A DNA stretch of 64,000 nt from Flavobacterium piscinae (GCF_004122145.1 NZ_SBKQ01000007.1:1-64000); one strand, 5' to 3'; positions 36,577-46,614 are shown, counted from the stretch's first letter. The notes: a model not told the origin generated them from the letters alone. Numbers and translations: made by a program.

Positions 36577-37554
36577 ATGAGAGAAGTTGCCTTCATAAAG
36601 CAAAATAAAGCAAAATGGCTTGAATTTGAGCAAGCTATTTTTGGTAAAGCTAAAAAAAATCCTGATGAAATGGCTAGTTTGTATATCCATTTAGTCAATG
36701 ATTTGTCGTACGCACAAACCTATTATCCTAAAAGTAAGACAGTTGTCTATCTCAATTACCTTGCTTTGCAAATTTATCAAAAGATTTATAAAACCAAGCG
36801 AACAGAGCAAAATAGAATCGTTTATTTTTTTTCAACCGAAGTTCCTTTAATCGTTTATGAGTATCGAAGGTACTTGGTTTATGCTTTTGCTTTGTTCTTT
36901 TTGTGTACCGGAATTGGTGTAATTTCAGCAAAATATGATATTGATTTTGTCCGACTTATTCTTGGTGATAGTTATGTAAATATGACACTGGAAAATATTA
37001 AAGAAGGAAATCCGGTTGCCGTTTACAAAAGTGGAAGCAATTGGGGGGGATTCATTGCCATAACGATGAATAACCTCTATGTAGGGGCACAATGCTTTAT
37101 TTGGGGAATATTTTTAGGTATCGGTACATTTTATATCATGCTTCAAAACTGCATAATGCTTGGTTCATTCCAATACTTTTTTTATCAAGAAGGTGTTTTT
37201 TGGGAAAGTGTTCGCGGTATCTGGATTCATGGTTCTATGGAAATTTTTGCCATCGTAATTGAAACAGCTGCAGGTTTTATTTTAGGTGCTTCTATTCTTT
37301 TCCCTAAAACATATTCTCGAATAAATTCATTCAAAATTGGTTTCAAAAACGGATTAAAGATATTTTTGAGTACTATGCCGTTTACCATTGCGGCGGGATT
37401 TTTAGAGGGTTTCGTGACACGTTATGCTCTTGAAATGCCTAATTGGCTGAATGTAATAATCATCATAGGTACGTTGAGTTTGATCTCCTTTTATTTTTTA
37501 ATTTTTCCGTTTATAGTACATAAAAAACTGAAAGCAATACCATTAAAACCCTAA
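36577..37554 (+). CDS. SpoIIM (stage II sporulation protein M) family membrane protein
   Basis: The 325-residue protein has a soluble N-terminal part (MREVAFIKQNKAKWLEFE), a helix near 95-115 and a SpoIIM domain with NNLYVGAQCFIWGIFLG, QNCIMLGSFQYFF and WIHGSMEIFAIVIETAAGF. These Asn-Asn-x-x-Val and His-Gly-x-x-E motifs are conserved in SpoIIM-like proteins outside spore formers. It opens the plus-strand operon that runs to the DUF58 gene; the next gene starts 5 bases later. Confidence 0.88.
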   Translation: MREVAFIKQNKAKWLEFEQAIFGKAKKNPDEMASLYIHLVNDLSYAQTYYPKSKTVVYLNYLALQIYQKIYKTKRTEQNRIVYFFSTEVPLIVYEYRRYLVYAFALFFLCTGIGVISAKYDIDFVRLILGDSYVNMTLENIKEGNPVAVYKSGSNWGGFIAITMNNLYVGAQCFIWGIFLGIGTFYIMLQNCIMLGSFQYFFYQEGVFWESVRGIWIHGSMEIFAIVIETAAGFILGASILFPKTYSRINSFKIGFKNGLKIFLSTMPFTIAAGFLEGFVTRYALEMPNWLNVIIIIGTLSLISFYFLIFPFIVHKKLKAIPLKP

Positions 37555-37559
37555 AAACA

Positions 37560-38501
37560 ATGTTCCAACTTTTCAAAAAACGAAATTTTAGCGATTACAT
37601 TAGTGATACGTTTTCCTTCTTTCGAATAACCGGAAAACACTTTTTTAAAAATTATTTTATTATTAATGGAACATTATTGATTCTGTTAATGGTCCTCACT
37701 TATTTTGTTTTTAAAGTCTATTTTGAAATGATGTTTGCCAACATCGGTTCGTCAGCTCCAAATTTTTTGGAGGATTATTTCAACAATAATATTGGATTAA
37801 TTATTGGCGTTTTCTTGCTTTTTTTCTTGTTGATAATGTTTATATCACTTATTAATTATGCATATCCGGTTGTGTACATGATTTTATATGACAAACACAA
37901 AGGAAACCATTTTGAATCTAAAGAAATTATAGCCGAATTAAAATCAAAATTCGGTAAAATGCTCATTTTTTTACTCGTTCTTTTTTTTCTGGGAATTACC
38001 GCCGGTTTGATTTTGATGGGATTGGTCGTAGCATTGATGTTTGTTTTAGTTGGATTTCTATTATTAATCATTTTAGGACCGGCTCTTTTAGCCTTTGTTC
38101 AATTGAGTTTCTATGAATACCTGAATGCCGAGATTGGTATTTTTGAGGCTATGGGAAAAGGTTTTGAGAAACTAAAACAAAATTTTTGGCCAATTATTGG
38201 ATCCACTATTGTGATGTATTTTATTGTTCAAATTGTCATCAGTATTTTTTCGATGGTTCCTTATATAATTGGGATTGCGTCTGTTTTTACCAGTATTGAA
38301 AACCAAGGCTCACCGGAAGAATCTCTATCGTTCCTTTCCATTATGATGGTCGTTTTTATGTGTTTAGCCATGCTGTTCAGTTATATTTTAAACAATTTAT
38401 TGGTGGTAAACAGTGGTATTATTTACTACAGTCTAAGAGAAAAAAATGAAAATAGAACTACTATTAACGATATTGATTTGATAGGAACGGAAAGTGAATA
38501 A
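37560..38501 (+). CDS. Polytopic membrane protein of the MoxR-DUF58 operon
   Basis: I do not recognise a named family with confidence. The 313-residue protein has a short cytoplasmic N-terminus (FQLFKKRNFSDYISDTFSFFR) that resembles proteins annotated as glycerophosphodiesterase-type membrane domains or DUF4013. About six membrane helices follow and the tail is acidic. It starts 5 bases after the SpoIIM gene and overlaps the DUF4129 gene by 8 bases, which fixes it as part of the operon. It may form a membrane complex with its neighbours. Confidence 0.75.
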   Translation: MFQLFKKRNFSDYISDTFSFFRITGKHFFKNYFIINGTLLILLMVLTYFVFKVYFEMMFANIGSSAPNFLEDYFNNNIGLIIGVFLLFFLLIMFISLINYAYPVVYMILYDKHKGNHFESKEIIAELKSKFGKMLIFLLVLFFLGITAGLILMGLVVALMFVLVGFLLLIILGPALLAFVQLSFYEYLNAEIGIFEAMGKGFEKLKQNFWPIIGSTIVMYFIVQIVISIFSMVPYIIGIASVFTSIENQGSPEESLSFLSIMMVVFMCLAMLFSYILNNLLVVNSGIIYYSLREKNENRTTINDIDLIGTESE

Positions 38502-39249
38502 AATCCTCTACATAATCCTTTTACTCAGTTGCCTAAATTCTTTTTCGCAAGATACGTTGACTTTCGAAGTAACTGAAGAAAAAATCATTTTTACCGAAAA
38601 GGATATTAAAATCGATTCTTCAACTATTGAAACCAGAAGCTTTGAAGAAAACTTTAAAGACAACTACCAAGACAGCGATTACATTTATGAACAAGCTGTA
38701 AAAGAATCGAATTGGTGGGATCGTTTTAAAAAATGGTTAGCCGATTTTTTTAAAAATCTTTTTAATCTCAGCAGCGATACCGTTTCCGGAAAAGTTGTAG
38801 ATATTTTGATTAAATCTCTTGCCGTACTACTCATTGTTTTTGTCATTTATTTAATTGTAAAATCAATCATGAATGATGAAGGACAATGGATTTTTGGAAA
38901 ATCTTCGGATAAAAAAGTCATTCATTATAAAGATGTTGAAAAAAATATTCACTTAGTTGATTTTGAAAAGCTCATCAAAGAAACACTCAAATCCGGTGAA
39001 CAACGATTGAGCATTCGTTACTACTATTTGTGGCTTTTAAAAAAAATGAGCTATAAAAACATGATTGAATGGGATATAGAAAAAACAAATTCTGACTATT
39101 TGTATGAATTAAAAGAACCCCTATTCAAATCAGATTTTGAATACGTTTCCTATCTGTACAATTACATTTGGTATGGCGAATTTGAATTAGACGAACCAAC
39201 CTTCGAAAAAGCCAAATCCGCTTTTGAAAAAATTATCAAATCCTTCTGA
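38494..39249 (+). CDS. DUF4129 domain protein
   Basis: The 251-residue protein starts with GTG, overlapping the previous gene by 8 bases. Residues 1-19 look like a signal peptide (MNKILYIILLLSCLNSFSQ). A membrane helix lies at about 103-127, and the C-terminal domain at 155-250 has RLSIRYYYLWLLKKM and YNYIWYGEFELDE, which match DUF4129. The domain is usual next to MoxR and DUF58 genes and next to transglutaminase-like proteins. Role unknown. Confidence 0.83.
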   Translation: MNKILYIILLLSCLNSFSQDTLTFEVTEEKIIFTEKDIKIDSSTIETRSFEENFKDNYQDSDYIYEQAVKESNWWDRFKKWLADFFKNLFNLSSDTVSGKVVDILIKSLAVLLIVFVIYLIVKSIMNDEGQWIFGKSSDKKVIHYKDVEKNIHLVDFEKLIKETLKSGEQRLSIRYYYLWLLKKMSYKNMIEWDIEKTNSDYLYELKEPLFKSDFEYVSYLYNYIWYGEFELDEPTFEKAKSAFEKIIKSF

Positions 39250-40451
39250 TGAGTAGAACTATTAAAATATACATCGTATTTTTAGTTGCTATGATGGCAT
39301 TAATCGTCGTCGTGGATGCCAATCGTCCTCGTCCTATAAACTGGATGCCAAGTTTTGATATCAAATCAAAAATTCCATTTGGACTAAAAGTTTTTCAGGA
39401 AGAAAAAGAGAATTTCTTTAAAGGTGATACTATTACAGAAATAAAAGTAACACCTTATGAATTTTTTGATGCCTATTATGATTTTGATACGCTCATAAAC
39501 ACATATAAAATAAAAGGTACATTTTTAGCAATTGATAATTACGATAATATTGATGAATCCTCAGCAGAAGAAATTTTATACTTTGTTTCGCATGGAAATA
39601 ATGCGTTTTTGAGCATGAATGACTTTTCAAATAAATTGGTTGATTCTTTAGGGATTGCTGTACAAAACCATTACTTTAAAGATCGAATAGAAACGTATTT
39701 GGCCAACAAGAAAGTTGACGACAAAGAATATCAAATGAAAATGGGTGTTTCAGGTTATCATTTCTCCTCTTTCGACACTTTAAAAACAACTGTATTAGGC
39801 TATCATAAAACCCAAGATTCCACTTATGTAAATTTTATAAAAATTAATTATGGCAATGGCCATTTTTACCTTCATACACAACCTTTTGCATTTACTAACT
39901 ATTATTTGCTGAAAGACCGAAATTATCTGTATGCCGAAAAAGTTTTATCCTATATTCCAAAAGGAAATATTTTTTGGTATCCTAATAAAACCTACAACAG
40001 TACCGCATCTGAATCACCACTTCGATTCATCCTTAGTCATGAAGGATTAAAATGGGCGTGGTATGTGTTTTTAATCGGAATGATTATCTTTATGATTTTT
40101 AATGCCAAACGGAAACAACGGATAATTCCGATTATCAAACCATTGGAAAATACAACTGTCGATTTTACAAAAACGATTGGAAATTTGTATTTTCAAGAAG
40201 GAAATCACGACACCATCATGGAAAAGAAGATTATTTATTTCCTTGAAAAACTGAGACAAGATTATTTAATTAATACACAAAATTTAGACGAAGATTTTAT
40301 CAAAAAAGTACATCAAAAAACCGGAAAAGATATTACTCTAATTCAGAAAGCAGTTTTGCTCATCAAACGTCAACGCAAAACATTCAAAAGCACCGAAGCC
40401 GATTTGATTGAATTAAACAACGTAATTGAAAAGATTCTAGAAAGCAAATAA
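39249..40451 (+). CDS. DUF4350 domain protein
   Basis: The 400-residue protein overlaps the previous stop as TGATG. An N-terminal helix (residues 7-24) anchors it. The extracytoplasmic part has PFGLKVFQEE, FLAIDNYDNIDESSAEEIL and FVSHGNNAFLSMN, which fit the DUF4350 fold (related to GATase-like domains, as also found in GldG). A second helix lies near 258-277, followed by a cytoplasmic helical tail. It is the usual partner of DUF4129, MoxR and DUF58 proteins in this phylum. Confidence 0.83.
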   Translation: MSRTIKIYIVFLVAMMALIVVVDANRPRPINWMPSFDIKSKIPFGLKVFQEEKENFFKGDTITEIKVTPYEFFDAYYDFDTLINTYKIKGTFLAIDNYDNIDESSAEEILYFVSHGNNAFLSMNDFSNKLVDSLGIAVQNHYFKDRIETYLANKKVDDKEYQMKMGVSGYHFSSFDTLKTTVLGYHKTQDSTYVNFIKINYGNGHFYLHTQPFAFTNYYLLKDRNYLYAEKVLSYIPKGNIFWYPNKTYNSTASESPLRFILSHEGLKWAWYVFLIGMIIFMIFNAKRKQRIIPIIKPLENTTVDFTKTIGNLYFQEGNHDTIMEKKIIYFLEKLRQDYLINTQNLDEDFIKKVHQKTGKDITLIQKAVLLIKRQRKTFKSTEADLIELNNVIEKILESK

Positions 40452-40477
40452 TAAATTGAATTAAAAAATATTGATAT

Positions 40478-41485
40478 ATGGAAGAAAACCTAATCCCATC
40501 ACAACCAGACGAAACCGTCAACTTTGAATCCCGCATCGACCTCAAACCTTTGCAGGAAAGTATTCAAACCATTAAACAAGAATTAAACACTGTCATTGTA
40601 GGTCAACATAAAATGATTGATCAATTGTTGGTTGCAATACTTTCAAACGGTCATGTATTGTTAGAAGGTGTTCCCGGAGTAGCCAAAACCATAACAGCAA
40701 AATTATTAGCCAAAACCTTGAGTATTGGCTTCAGCCGAATTCAATTTACACCTGATTTGATGCCATCAGATATTTTAGGAACTTCTGTTTTCGATTTAAA
40801 AAAATCAGAATTTGAATTCAAAAAAGGACCTATTTTTTCCAATCTAATTTTGATTGACGAAATCAACCGTGCTCCTGCCAAAACGCAGGCCGCTTTATTC
40901 GAAGTGATGGAAGAACGCCAAATCACAATGGACGGTACAACATACACAATGTCAGCACCCTTCTTGGTAATTGCCACTCAAAACCCCATTGAGCAGGAAG
41001 GAACCTATCGTTTGCCGGAAGCCCAATTGGACCGTTTTTTATTTAAAATCAACATCGATTATCCAAAATTGGAGGAAGAAATCAACATTCTTCAAAAAGA
41101 ACACGCCTTGTTGAGTGAAAACAAATTAGGAAATATTAAATCCTTGCTGACAGCAGAAGCAATCCAACAATTTCAGGTATTGGTGAAACAAGTTTTGGTG
41201 GAACCTAATTTATTGGAATACATTGCCAAATTGGTTGTAAACACCCGAGAAAATGGCTTTTTATATTTAGGAGCTTCGCCTCGTGCTTCGATTGCCATTT
41301 TAAACGCTGCCAAAGGTTTTGCGGCTCTTCGCGGAAGAGATTTTGTAACACCGGAAGATATCAAAGAGGCGGCTATTCCTGTATTACAACACCGTGTAAT
41401 CGTGACGCCTGAACGTGAAATGGAAGGCATTACCAGTAAAGAAATCATTCAACAAATCATTGAATCTATTGAGATTCCCAGATAA
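40478..41485 (+). CDS. MoxR family AAA+ ATPase
   Basis: The 335-residue AAA+ protein has Walker A GVPGVAKTI at 64-72, Walker B LILIDE at 123-128, the MoxR motif NRAPAKTQAALFEVMEE, sensor 1 IATQNPIEQEGTYRLPEAQLDRF near 165-187 (sensor Asn169), and a C-terminal lid with SPRASIAILNAAKGFA. MoxR proteins act as chaperones that assemble or activate metal or membrane complexes. The gene lies between the DUF4350 and DUF58 genes, the standard arrangement. Confidence 0.94.
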   Translation: MEENLIPSQPDETVNFESRIDLKPLQESIQTIKQELNTVIVGQHKMIDQLLVAILSNGHVLLEGVPGVAKTITAKLLAKTLSIGFSRIQFTPDLMPSDILGTSVFDLKKSEFEFKKGPIFSNLILIDEINRAPAKTQAALFEVMEERQITMDGTTYTMSAPFLVIATQNPIEQEGTYRLPEAQLDRFLFKINIDYPKLEEEINILQKEHALLSENKLGNIKSLLTAEAIQQFQVLVKQVLVEPNLLEYIAKLVVNTRENGFLYLGASPRASIAILNAAKGFAALRGRDFVTPEDIKEAAIPVLQHRVIVTPEREMEGITSKEIIQQIIESIEIPR

Positions 41486-41496
41486 AATCATTCGTT

Positions 41497-42831
41497 TTGA
41501 AAAAAGGGTTTAAACAGCTTTACATTAATAATTTCTTTTTCTACTTGCTGGGAGGCATTGTAGCAACATTTGTATTGAGTTTCTTTTTCCCTGTTTTTTA
41601 TAATGTAGCTTGGTATTTTTTACTGATTACGGTATCGTTCTTTCTTTTGGATGTTATCATTTTATTTACCGCAAAAACCGGAATTGAATCTACTCGAATT
41701 GTAGCTGAAAAACTCTCCAACGGTGATGAAAATCCGATTAGTGTTTCTACCCGAAACTATTACACATTTGCTGTTTATGCCAAAATAATTGACGAAATTC
41801 CATTTCAGTTTCAAGTGCGAAATTTCGAAATCAATCGAAAAATAAAAGCTTCTTCACAAGATGATATTCAGTATTTCCTCCGTCCTGTGGAGCGTGGTGA
41901 ATATGTTTTTGGTAATTTGAATGTCTATATTTCTTCGCCTTTGCGGATAATTTCCAGACGATTTACGTTCAATAAAGATCAAATGGTGCCTACGTATCCA
42001 TCCTACATTCAGTTACGGAAATACGATTTGATGGCTTTTTCTAACAATTTGTTTCAATATGGTGTGAAGAAAATCCGCCGAATTGGTCACACGATGGAAT
42101 TTGAACAAATCAAAGAATACATTCAAGGGGATGACATTCGTACCTTAAACTGGAAAGCAACTGCTAAGAAAAACAGTTTGATGGTCAATCAATTTCAAGA
42201 CGAAAAATCGCAATCGGTTTACATGATTATCGATAAAGGTCGTGTGATGAAAATGCCATTTAACGGTTTGAGTTTATTAGATTATGCCATCAATGCTACG
42301 TTGGTTTTATCCAATGTCATTCTGAAAAAACACGACAAAGCCGGGATGTTTACGTTTTCCAAAAAAGTAGAGAATAGAGTTGTTGCCGAAAAACGTTCCT
42401 CGCAAATGCAATTGATTATGGAATGTTTATACAACATCAAAACCGATTTTTTTGAAAGCGATTTCAGCCGATTATATACTGATGTGAAGAAAAACATCAA
42501 CCAAAGAAGTTTACTTTTGCTTTACACCAATTTTGAAACGCTAGATGGTTTGCATCGACAACTCCCCTATTTAAAAGGAATTGCTAAAAATCATTTACTT
42601 GTGGTGGTGTTTTTTCAAAATACAGAACTCAATGAACTCATTCACAAAAAAGCCGAAACCGTACAAGAAATGTACGACAAAGTGATTGCCGAAAAATTCA
42701 TGTTTGAAAAACGTTTAATCGTCAATGAACTTAAAAAGTACGGGATTTATTCTGTGCTTACTCAGCCTGAAAATTTGACGTTGGATACGATTAATAAATA
42801 TTTGGAAATTAAAGCGAGAGGGATTTTGTAG
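41497..42831 (+). CDS. DUF58 domain protein
   Basis: The 444-residue protein has two N-terminal helices (about 10-55) and a soluble part with the DUF58 signature GDDIRTLNWKATAKKNSLMV near residues 211-230. The remainder resembles a VWA-like fold with MIIDKGRVM and LLLYTNFE in strand positions. The start is TTG at 41497, 11 bases after the MoxR stop. It ends the operon. The VWA-domain BatA/BatB proteins that often follow in similar operons are absent here. Confidence 0.9.
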   Translation: MKKGFKQLYINNFFFYLLGGIVATFVLSFFFPVFYNVAWYFLLITVSFFLLDVIILFTAKTGIESTRIVAEKLSNGDENPISVSTRNYYTFAVYAKIIDEIPFQFQVRNFEINRKIKASSQDDIQYFLRPVERGEYVFGNLNVYISSPLRIISRRFTFNKDQMVPTYPSYIQLRKYDLMAFSNNLFQYGVKKIRRIGHTMEFEQIKEYIQGDDIRTLNWKATAKKNSLMVNQFQDEKSQSVYMIIDKGRVMKMPFNGLSLLDYAINATLVLSNVILKKHDKAGMFTFSKKVENRVVAEKRSSQMQLIMECLYNIKTDFFESDFSRLYTDVKKNINQRSLLLLYTNFETLDGLHRQLPYLKGIAKNHLLVVVFFQNTELNELIHKKAETVQEMYDKVIAEKFMFEKRLIVNELKKYGIYSVLTQPENLTLDTINKYLEIKARGIL

Positions 42832-42878
42832 GACCGTTATCAGTTGTCGGTTGTCAGTTATCTGAAACATAAATTACA

Positions 42879-42886
42879 TATCTTTG
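42879..42886 (+). promoter_or_regulatory. -7 box TATCTTTG upstream of the RNA methyltransferase
   Basis: An exact TAnnTTTG match lies 19 bases before the TTG start at 42906. The nearest upstream TTG is 25 bases away, slightly outside the usual spacing. Confidence 0.45.
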
Positions 42887-42905
42887 TTAACCAAAATTCA
42901 TTTAC

Positions 42906-43688
42906 TTGAAAACCATCACATCCGCACAAAACCCATTCATCAAATCACTTGTTCAATTGCAGGAAAAAGCCAAAACCCGCAAACAAACCGGTACATTTTT
43001 AATGGAAGGCAAACGCGAAATTGAATTGGCTGTAAAAGGAGGTTATCAACTTGAAACCATTTTATTTTTACCTGAATTAGTATCAGTAAAAGAATTAAAA
43101 AAATTCAACGTTTCGGATTGTATAGAAATTTCAAAAGAGGTGTATCAAAAGTTAGCTTATCGCGATACAACGGAAGGAATTTTAGCCATTGCCAAATCAA
43201 AATCGCATCAACTATCCGATTTAAAATTATCTGAAAACCCACTCATTTTAGTGGCCGAAGGAATTGAAAAACCCGGAAATATCGGAGCTTTGTTACGAAC
43301 TGCCGATGCGGCAAACATTGATGCCGTGATTATCGCCAACCCAAAAAGTGATTTATACAATCCAAATGTGGTTCGTTCGAGTGTTGGTTGTCTGTTTACC
43401 AATCAAATTGCATTGGGTTCGACCGAAGAAGTAATTGCTTATTTAAAAAAACATAACATTGCCATTTATTCGGCAACCTTACAAAATTCGAATTCCTATC
43501 ATGTAGAAAATTACACTACTCCTACAGCTTTGGTCGTTGGTACAGAAGCAACAGGACTAACCGAACCTTGGCGATCAGAAAGCACTCAAAACATCATTAT
43601 CCCTATGCAAGGCGAAATTGATTCTATGAATGTCTCAGTGGCGGCGGCTATTTTGTTGTTTGAAGCAAAAAGGCAAAGGGGGTTTTAG
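42906..43688 (+). CDS. SpoU/TrmH family RNA 2'-O-methyltransferase
   Basis: The 260-residue protein has an N-terminal substrate-binding domain (residues 1-95, with FLMEGKREIELAV) and a SPOUT domain with the three SpoU motifs: EGIEKPGNIGALLRTADAAN, VVGTEATGLT and IPMQGEIDSMNVSVAAAILL. The Asn of motif I and the deep trefoil knot of motifs II-III bind SAM. Proteins of this type methylate 23S rRNA or tRNA; the exact site cannot be told. The start is TTG at 42906. Confidence 0.92.
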   Translation: MKTITSAQNPFIKSLVQLQEKAKTRKQTGTFLMEGKREIELAVKGGYQLETILFLPELVSVKELKKFNVSDCIEISKEVYQKLAYRDTTEGILAIAKSKSHQLSDLKLSENPLILVAEGIEKPGNIGALLRTADAANIDAVIIANPKSDLYNPNVVRSSVGCLFTNQIALGSTEEVIAYLKKHNIAIYSATLQNSNSYHVENYTTPTALVVGTEATGLTEPWRSESTQNIIIPMQGEIDSMNVSVAAAILLFEAKRQRGF

Positions 43689-43739
43689 AATAATTTATTA
43701 AATACAATTCTTTAACAAATTTTTCAATTAACTACTCCA

Positions 43740-44159
43740 TTAGGTATTTATTACAGTTGTCTTTGCCCACAAATCTCCTAAACGTTGATTTTTTTCCGTA
43801 TTTGAAATAGTTAATATTCCTATTAATCCAAATGGAAACATATCAATGGGATCTAACAAATGTCTTTTAATAGATTGACTAAATGAAAGTTCGCCATTGT
43901 GATTAATTAAAGAAATCGGCTTTAAACCTACAATTGAATTTCCAATAGTTGCACCATAAAAAACTTCCAATAAAACAATATAAAAAAACCAAAAAAACAA
44001 CGGAATTAATGCCGGAAATCCTGTAACAACATATCCTTCTGATGTTTCTGTCCCAAAAGTCATTAAATAAGTATAAAAAAATCCAAAAACAATTGAATAA
44101 TCAATTAATGCTGATAAAAAACGCTTAAACAAATTTGGCTTCGTTTGAATTTCTCTCAT
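43740..44159 (-). CDS. Small RDD family membrane protein
   Basis: The 139-residue protein is an RDD domain on its own: NLFKRFLSALIDYSIVFGFF at the N-terminus, YGATIGNSIVGLKPIS in the middle and QRLGDLWAKTTVI at the end. Three to four membrane helices are expected. It faces the RNA methyltransferase gene and is divergent from the Rel/Spo gene. Its function is unknown. Confidence 0.82.
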   Translation of the reverse strand: MREIQTKPNLFKRFLSALIDYSIVFGFFYTYLMTFGTETSEGYVVTGFPALIPLFFWFFYIVLLEVFYGATIGNSIVGLKPISLINHNGELSFSQSIKRHLLDPIDMFPFGLIGILTISNTEKNQRLGDLWAKTTVINT

Positions 44160-44268
44160 TTAAAATTAATATGATTTTCAAAAATAAGATAAATACACTA
44201 AAATATTATTCAAAATATCTGCCTTTTTTACAGAAAAACATCTCAGTTACAATATCTATCAAACACAC

Positions 44269-44299
44269 TTGCACAATTCAAATCAATTATCTACTTTTA
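44269..44299 (+). promoter_or_regulatory. Candidate promoter of the Rel/Spo gene
   Basis: TTG at 44269-44271 and TACTTTTA at 44292-44299 are 20 bases apart. The ATG is 18 bases after the box. The -7 box deviates from TAnnTTTG at the final base only. Confidence 0.45.
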
Positions 44300-44317
44300 G
44301 TAAGTTAAGAAATTGCT

Positions 44318-46543
44318 ATGACTGAATTGGATTTAGAATTAGAAAATAAGGCGATTGCTAAGGAATACAAAGAACTGCTCCGCATTAGTTATCAAACACT
44401 TACTCCGGAAGACAAAAAAATAATTCGGAAAGCATTTGATGTGGCGGTTGAAGCCCACAAAGACCAACGGCGTAAATCCGGAGAAGCATATATTTTCCAT
44501 CCTATTGCTGTCGCTAAAATTGTTGCTTCCGAAATTGGTTTGGGAGCCACTGCTATTGCCGCTGCCTTAATGCACGATGTAGTAGAAGATTCCCCTATTA
44601 CAGTTGCTGAAATTGAAAAAATGTTTAATCCGAAAATTGCTCAATTAGTAGATGGATTAACTAAGATTGCCAAAGTAAAAACTGATCAGGAAATTTCGAT
44701 GCAAGCTGAGAATTTCCGTAAAATGTTGCTTACACTAAACGATGATGTTCGGGTAATTCTTATCAAATTGGCAGACCGTTTGCACAATATGCAGACGATG
44801 GAATCGATGGTGGATTATAAACAAGCCAAAATTGCTTCTGAAACGCTTTATATTTATGCTCCTCTCGCCCATCGATTAGGTTTATATAACATCAAATCGA
44901 AATTAGAAGATTTGGGTTTAAAATATACCGAACCGGATGTATATGCTGACATTGTCAGTAAAATGAAAGAAAGTAAAGAAGAGCAAGAAGCCTACATTAC
45001 TTCTATTTCTGATGTGTTAAAAAAATCACTTGACGAAGAAGAAATTGAATACACAATTAAAGGTCGACCGAAATCTATCTATTCCATTCGCCGAAAAATG
45101 TTGGCTCAAGGGGTTTCTTTTGATGAAGTGTATGATAAATTTGCCTTACGAATTGTATATAAATCCAATCCACATGATGAGAAATTCATTGCCTGGAAGA
45201 TTTATTCCATCGTAACCGACCATTACCGTCCGAGTCCGAGCCGACTTCGTGATTGGATTTCTTCACCAAAATCAACGGGTTATGAAGCTTTACATATCAC
45301 CGTGATGGGACCAAAAGGACGTTGGGTAGAAATTCAGGTTCGTAGTGAACGAATGGATGAAATTGCTGAAAAAGGATATGCAGCCCATTACAAATACAAA
45401 CAGGGTATTTCGGAGGAAAACACACTGGATACTTGGCTTAATTTATTGAAAGAAGCTTTAGAAAATTCAACTTCGAATGCGGTTGATTTTGTAGAAGATT
45501 TTAAGTTGAATTTATATTCTAAAGAAATTTATGTATTTACACCTAAAGGAGAAATTAAATCGTTACCAAAAGGAGCTACTTCTTTGGATTTCGCCTTCAG
45601 TATTCACTCAGAAATTGGTGTAAGAACACGGGGAACAAGAGTAAACGGAAAATTGGTTCCGCTTAATCATGTGTTGAATAGCGGAGATCAAATTGAAGTG
45701 ATTACCTCTCCCAATCAAAAACCAAATGCACATTGGTTGGATTATGTTACTACGTCTCGTGCCAAAAATAAAATCAAAAATGTACTCAACGAAGACACGA
45801 AGAAAATCGCTGAAGACGGAAAAGAATTGCTGACTCGAAAACTTCGCCATTTAAAAATAACCTTAAACGAGACGACCATTAATGAATTAGTGGTTTATTT
45901 TAAGCTAAAAACCAGTTTAGATTTGTTTTACAGAGTTGGAATTGGAACGATAGACAACCAACAATTAAAAGATTTTGCAGCTCAGAAAAGCAGCACATTA
46001 ATGAATTTCTTCAAAAAAATGAAACGTTCACCTAGTGTTGCCCCGGAGCAAATACAAAAATATGAGCTGAGTAAAAATTTTGATATGCTCGTTTTTGGAG
46101 CAGAACAAGACAAATTAGATTACAAATTATCGGGTTGCTGTAATCCCATTCCGGGAGATGATGTATTTGGATTTTTAACCATTAATGATGGAATTAAAGT
46201 CCATAAAAAAGATTGTCCGAATGCCATCAGCTTACAATCCAATTATGCCTATCGAATCATTCAAGCCAGATGGATTGATTCGTCTCAAGAAGATTTTAAA
46301 GCCGTTTTAAAAATTACAGGGATGGATACGTTAGGATTAACTAATGAACTTACTAAGGTGATTTCCAATCAAATGCACGTGAATATTCAAAGTATTTCGT
46401 TAAGTGGAGAAGCAGGAATTTTTAATGGTCAAGTTACGGTTGTGGTGCAAAACAATACCATATTAAAACGCTTAATTGAGAACATCAAAAAAATAGATGG
46501 CATTGATAAAGTTACACGCGTTACTAACGCTAAAATGAATTAA
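44318..46543 (+). CDS. Bifunctional (p)ppGpp synthetase/hydrolase (Rel/SpoT)
   Basis: The 741-residue protein has the full long-RSH layout. The HD hydrolase domain (about 40-190) has HPIAVAKI and the metal site HD at 86-87 in LMHDVVEDS. The synthetase domain (about 235-350) has RPKSIYSIRRKM and SPKSTGYEALHITV. TGS (about 405-465, VFTPKGEIKSLPKGATSLDFAF), a helical region with a conserved SGCCNPIPGDDVFGF block, and a C-terminal ACT domain follow. Both catalytic sites look intact, so it should make and remove the stringent-response alarmone. No second RSH is in the window. Confidence 0.95.
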   Translation: MTELDLELENKAIAKEYKELLRISYQTLTPEDKKIIRKAFDVAVEAHKDQRRKSGEAYIFHPIAVAKIVASEIGLGATAIAAALMHDVVEDSPITVAEIEKMFNPKIAQLVDGLTKIAKVKTDQEISMQAENFRKMLLTLNDDVRVILIKLADRLHNMQTMESMVDYKQAKIASETLYIYAPLAHRLGLYNIKSKLEDLGLKYTEPDVYADIVSKMKESKEEQEAYITSISDVLKKSLDEEEIEYTIKGRPKSIYSIRRKMLAQGVSFDEVYDKFALRIVYKSNPHDEKFIAWKIYSIVTDHYRPSPSRLRDWISSPKSTGYEALHITVMGPKGRWVEIQVRSERMDEIAEKGYAAHYKYKQGISEENTLDTWLNLLKEALENSTSNAVDFVEDFKLNLYSKEIYVFTPKGEIKSLPKGATSLDFAFSIHSEIGVRTRGTRVNGKLVPLNHVLNSGDQIEVITSPNQKPNAHWLDYVTTSRAKNKIKNVLNEDTKKIAEDGKELLTRKLRHLKITLNETTINELVVYFKLKTSLDLFYRVGIGTIDNQQLKDFAAQKSSTLMNFFKKMKRSPSVAPEQIQKYELSKNFDMLVFGAEQDKLDYKLSGCCNPIPGDDVFGFLTINDGIKVHKKDCPNAISLQSNYAYRIIQARWIDSSQEDFKAVLKITGMDTLGLTNELTKVISNQMHVNIQSISLSGEAGIFNGQVTVVVQNNTILKRLIENIKKIDGIDKVTRVTNAKMN

Positions 46544-46614
46544 TTATTGACATTTTTTGTTGATAATCTTTATTGAAATAGGTGTTTAAAAAATGTCAAA
46601 ACATAAAAAAAATG

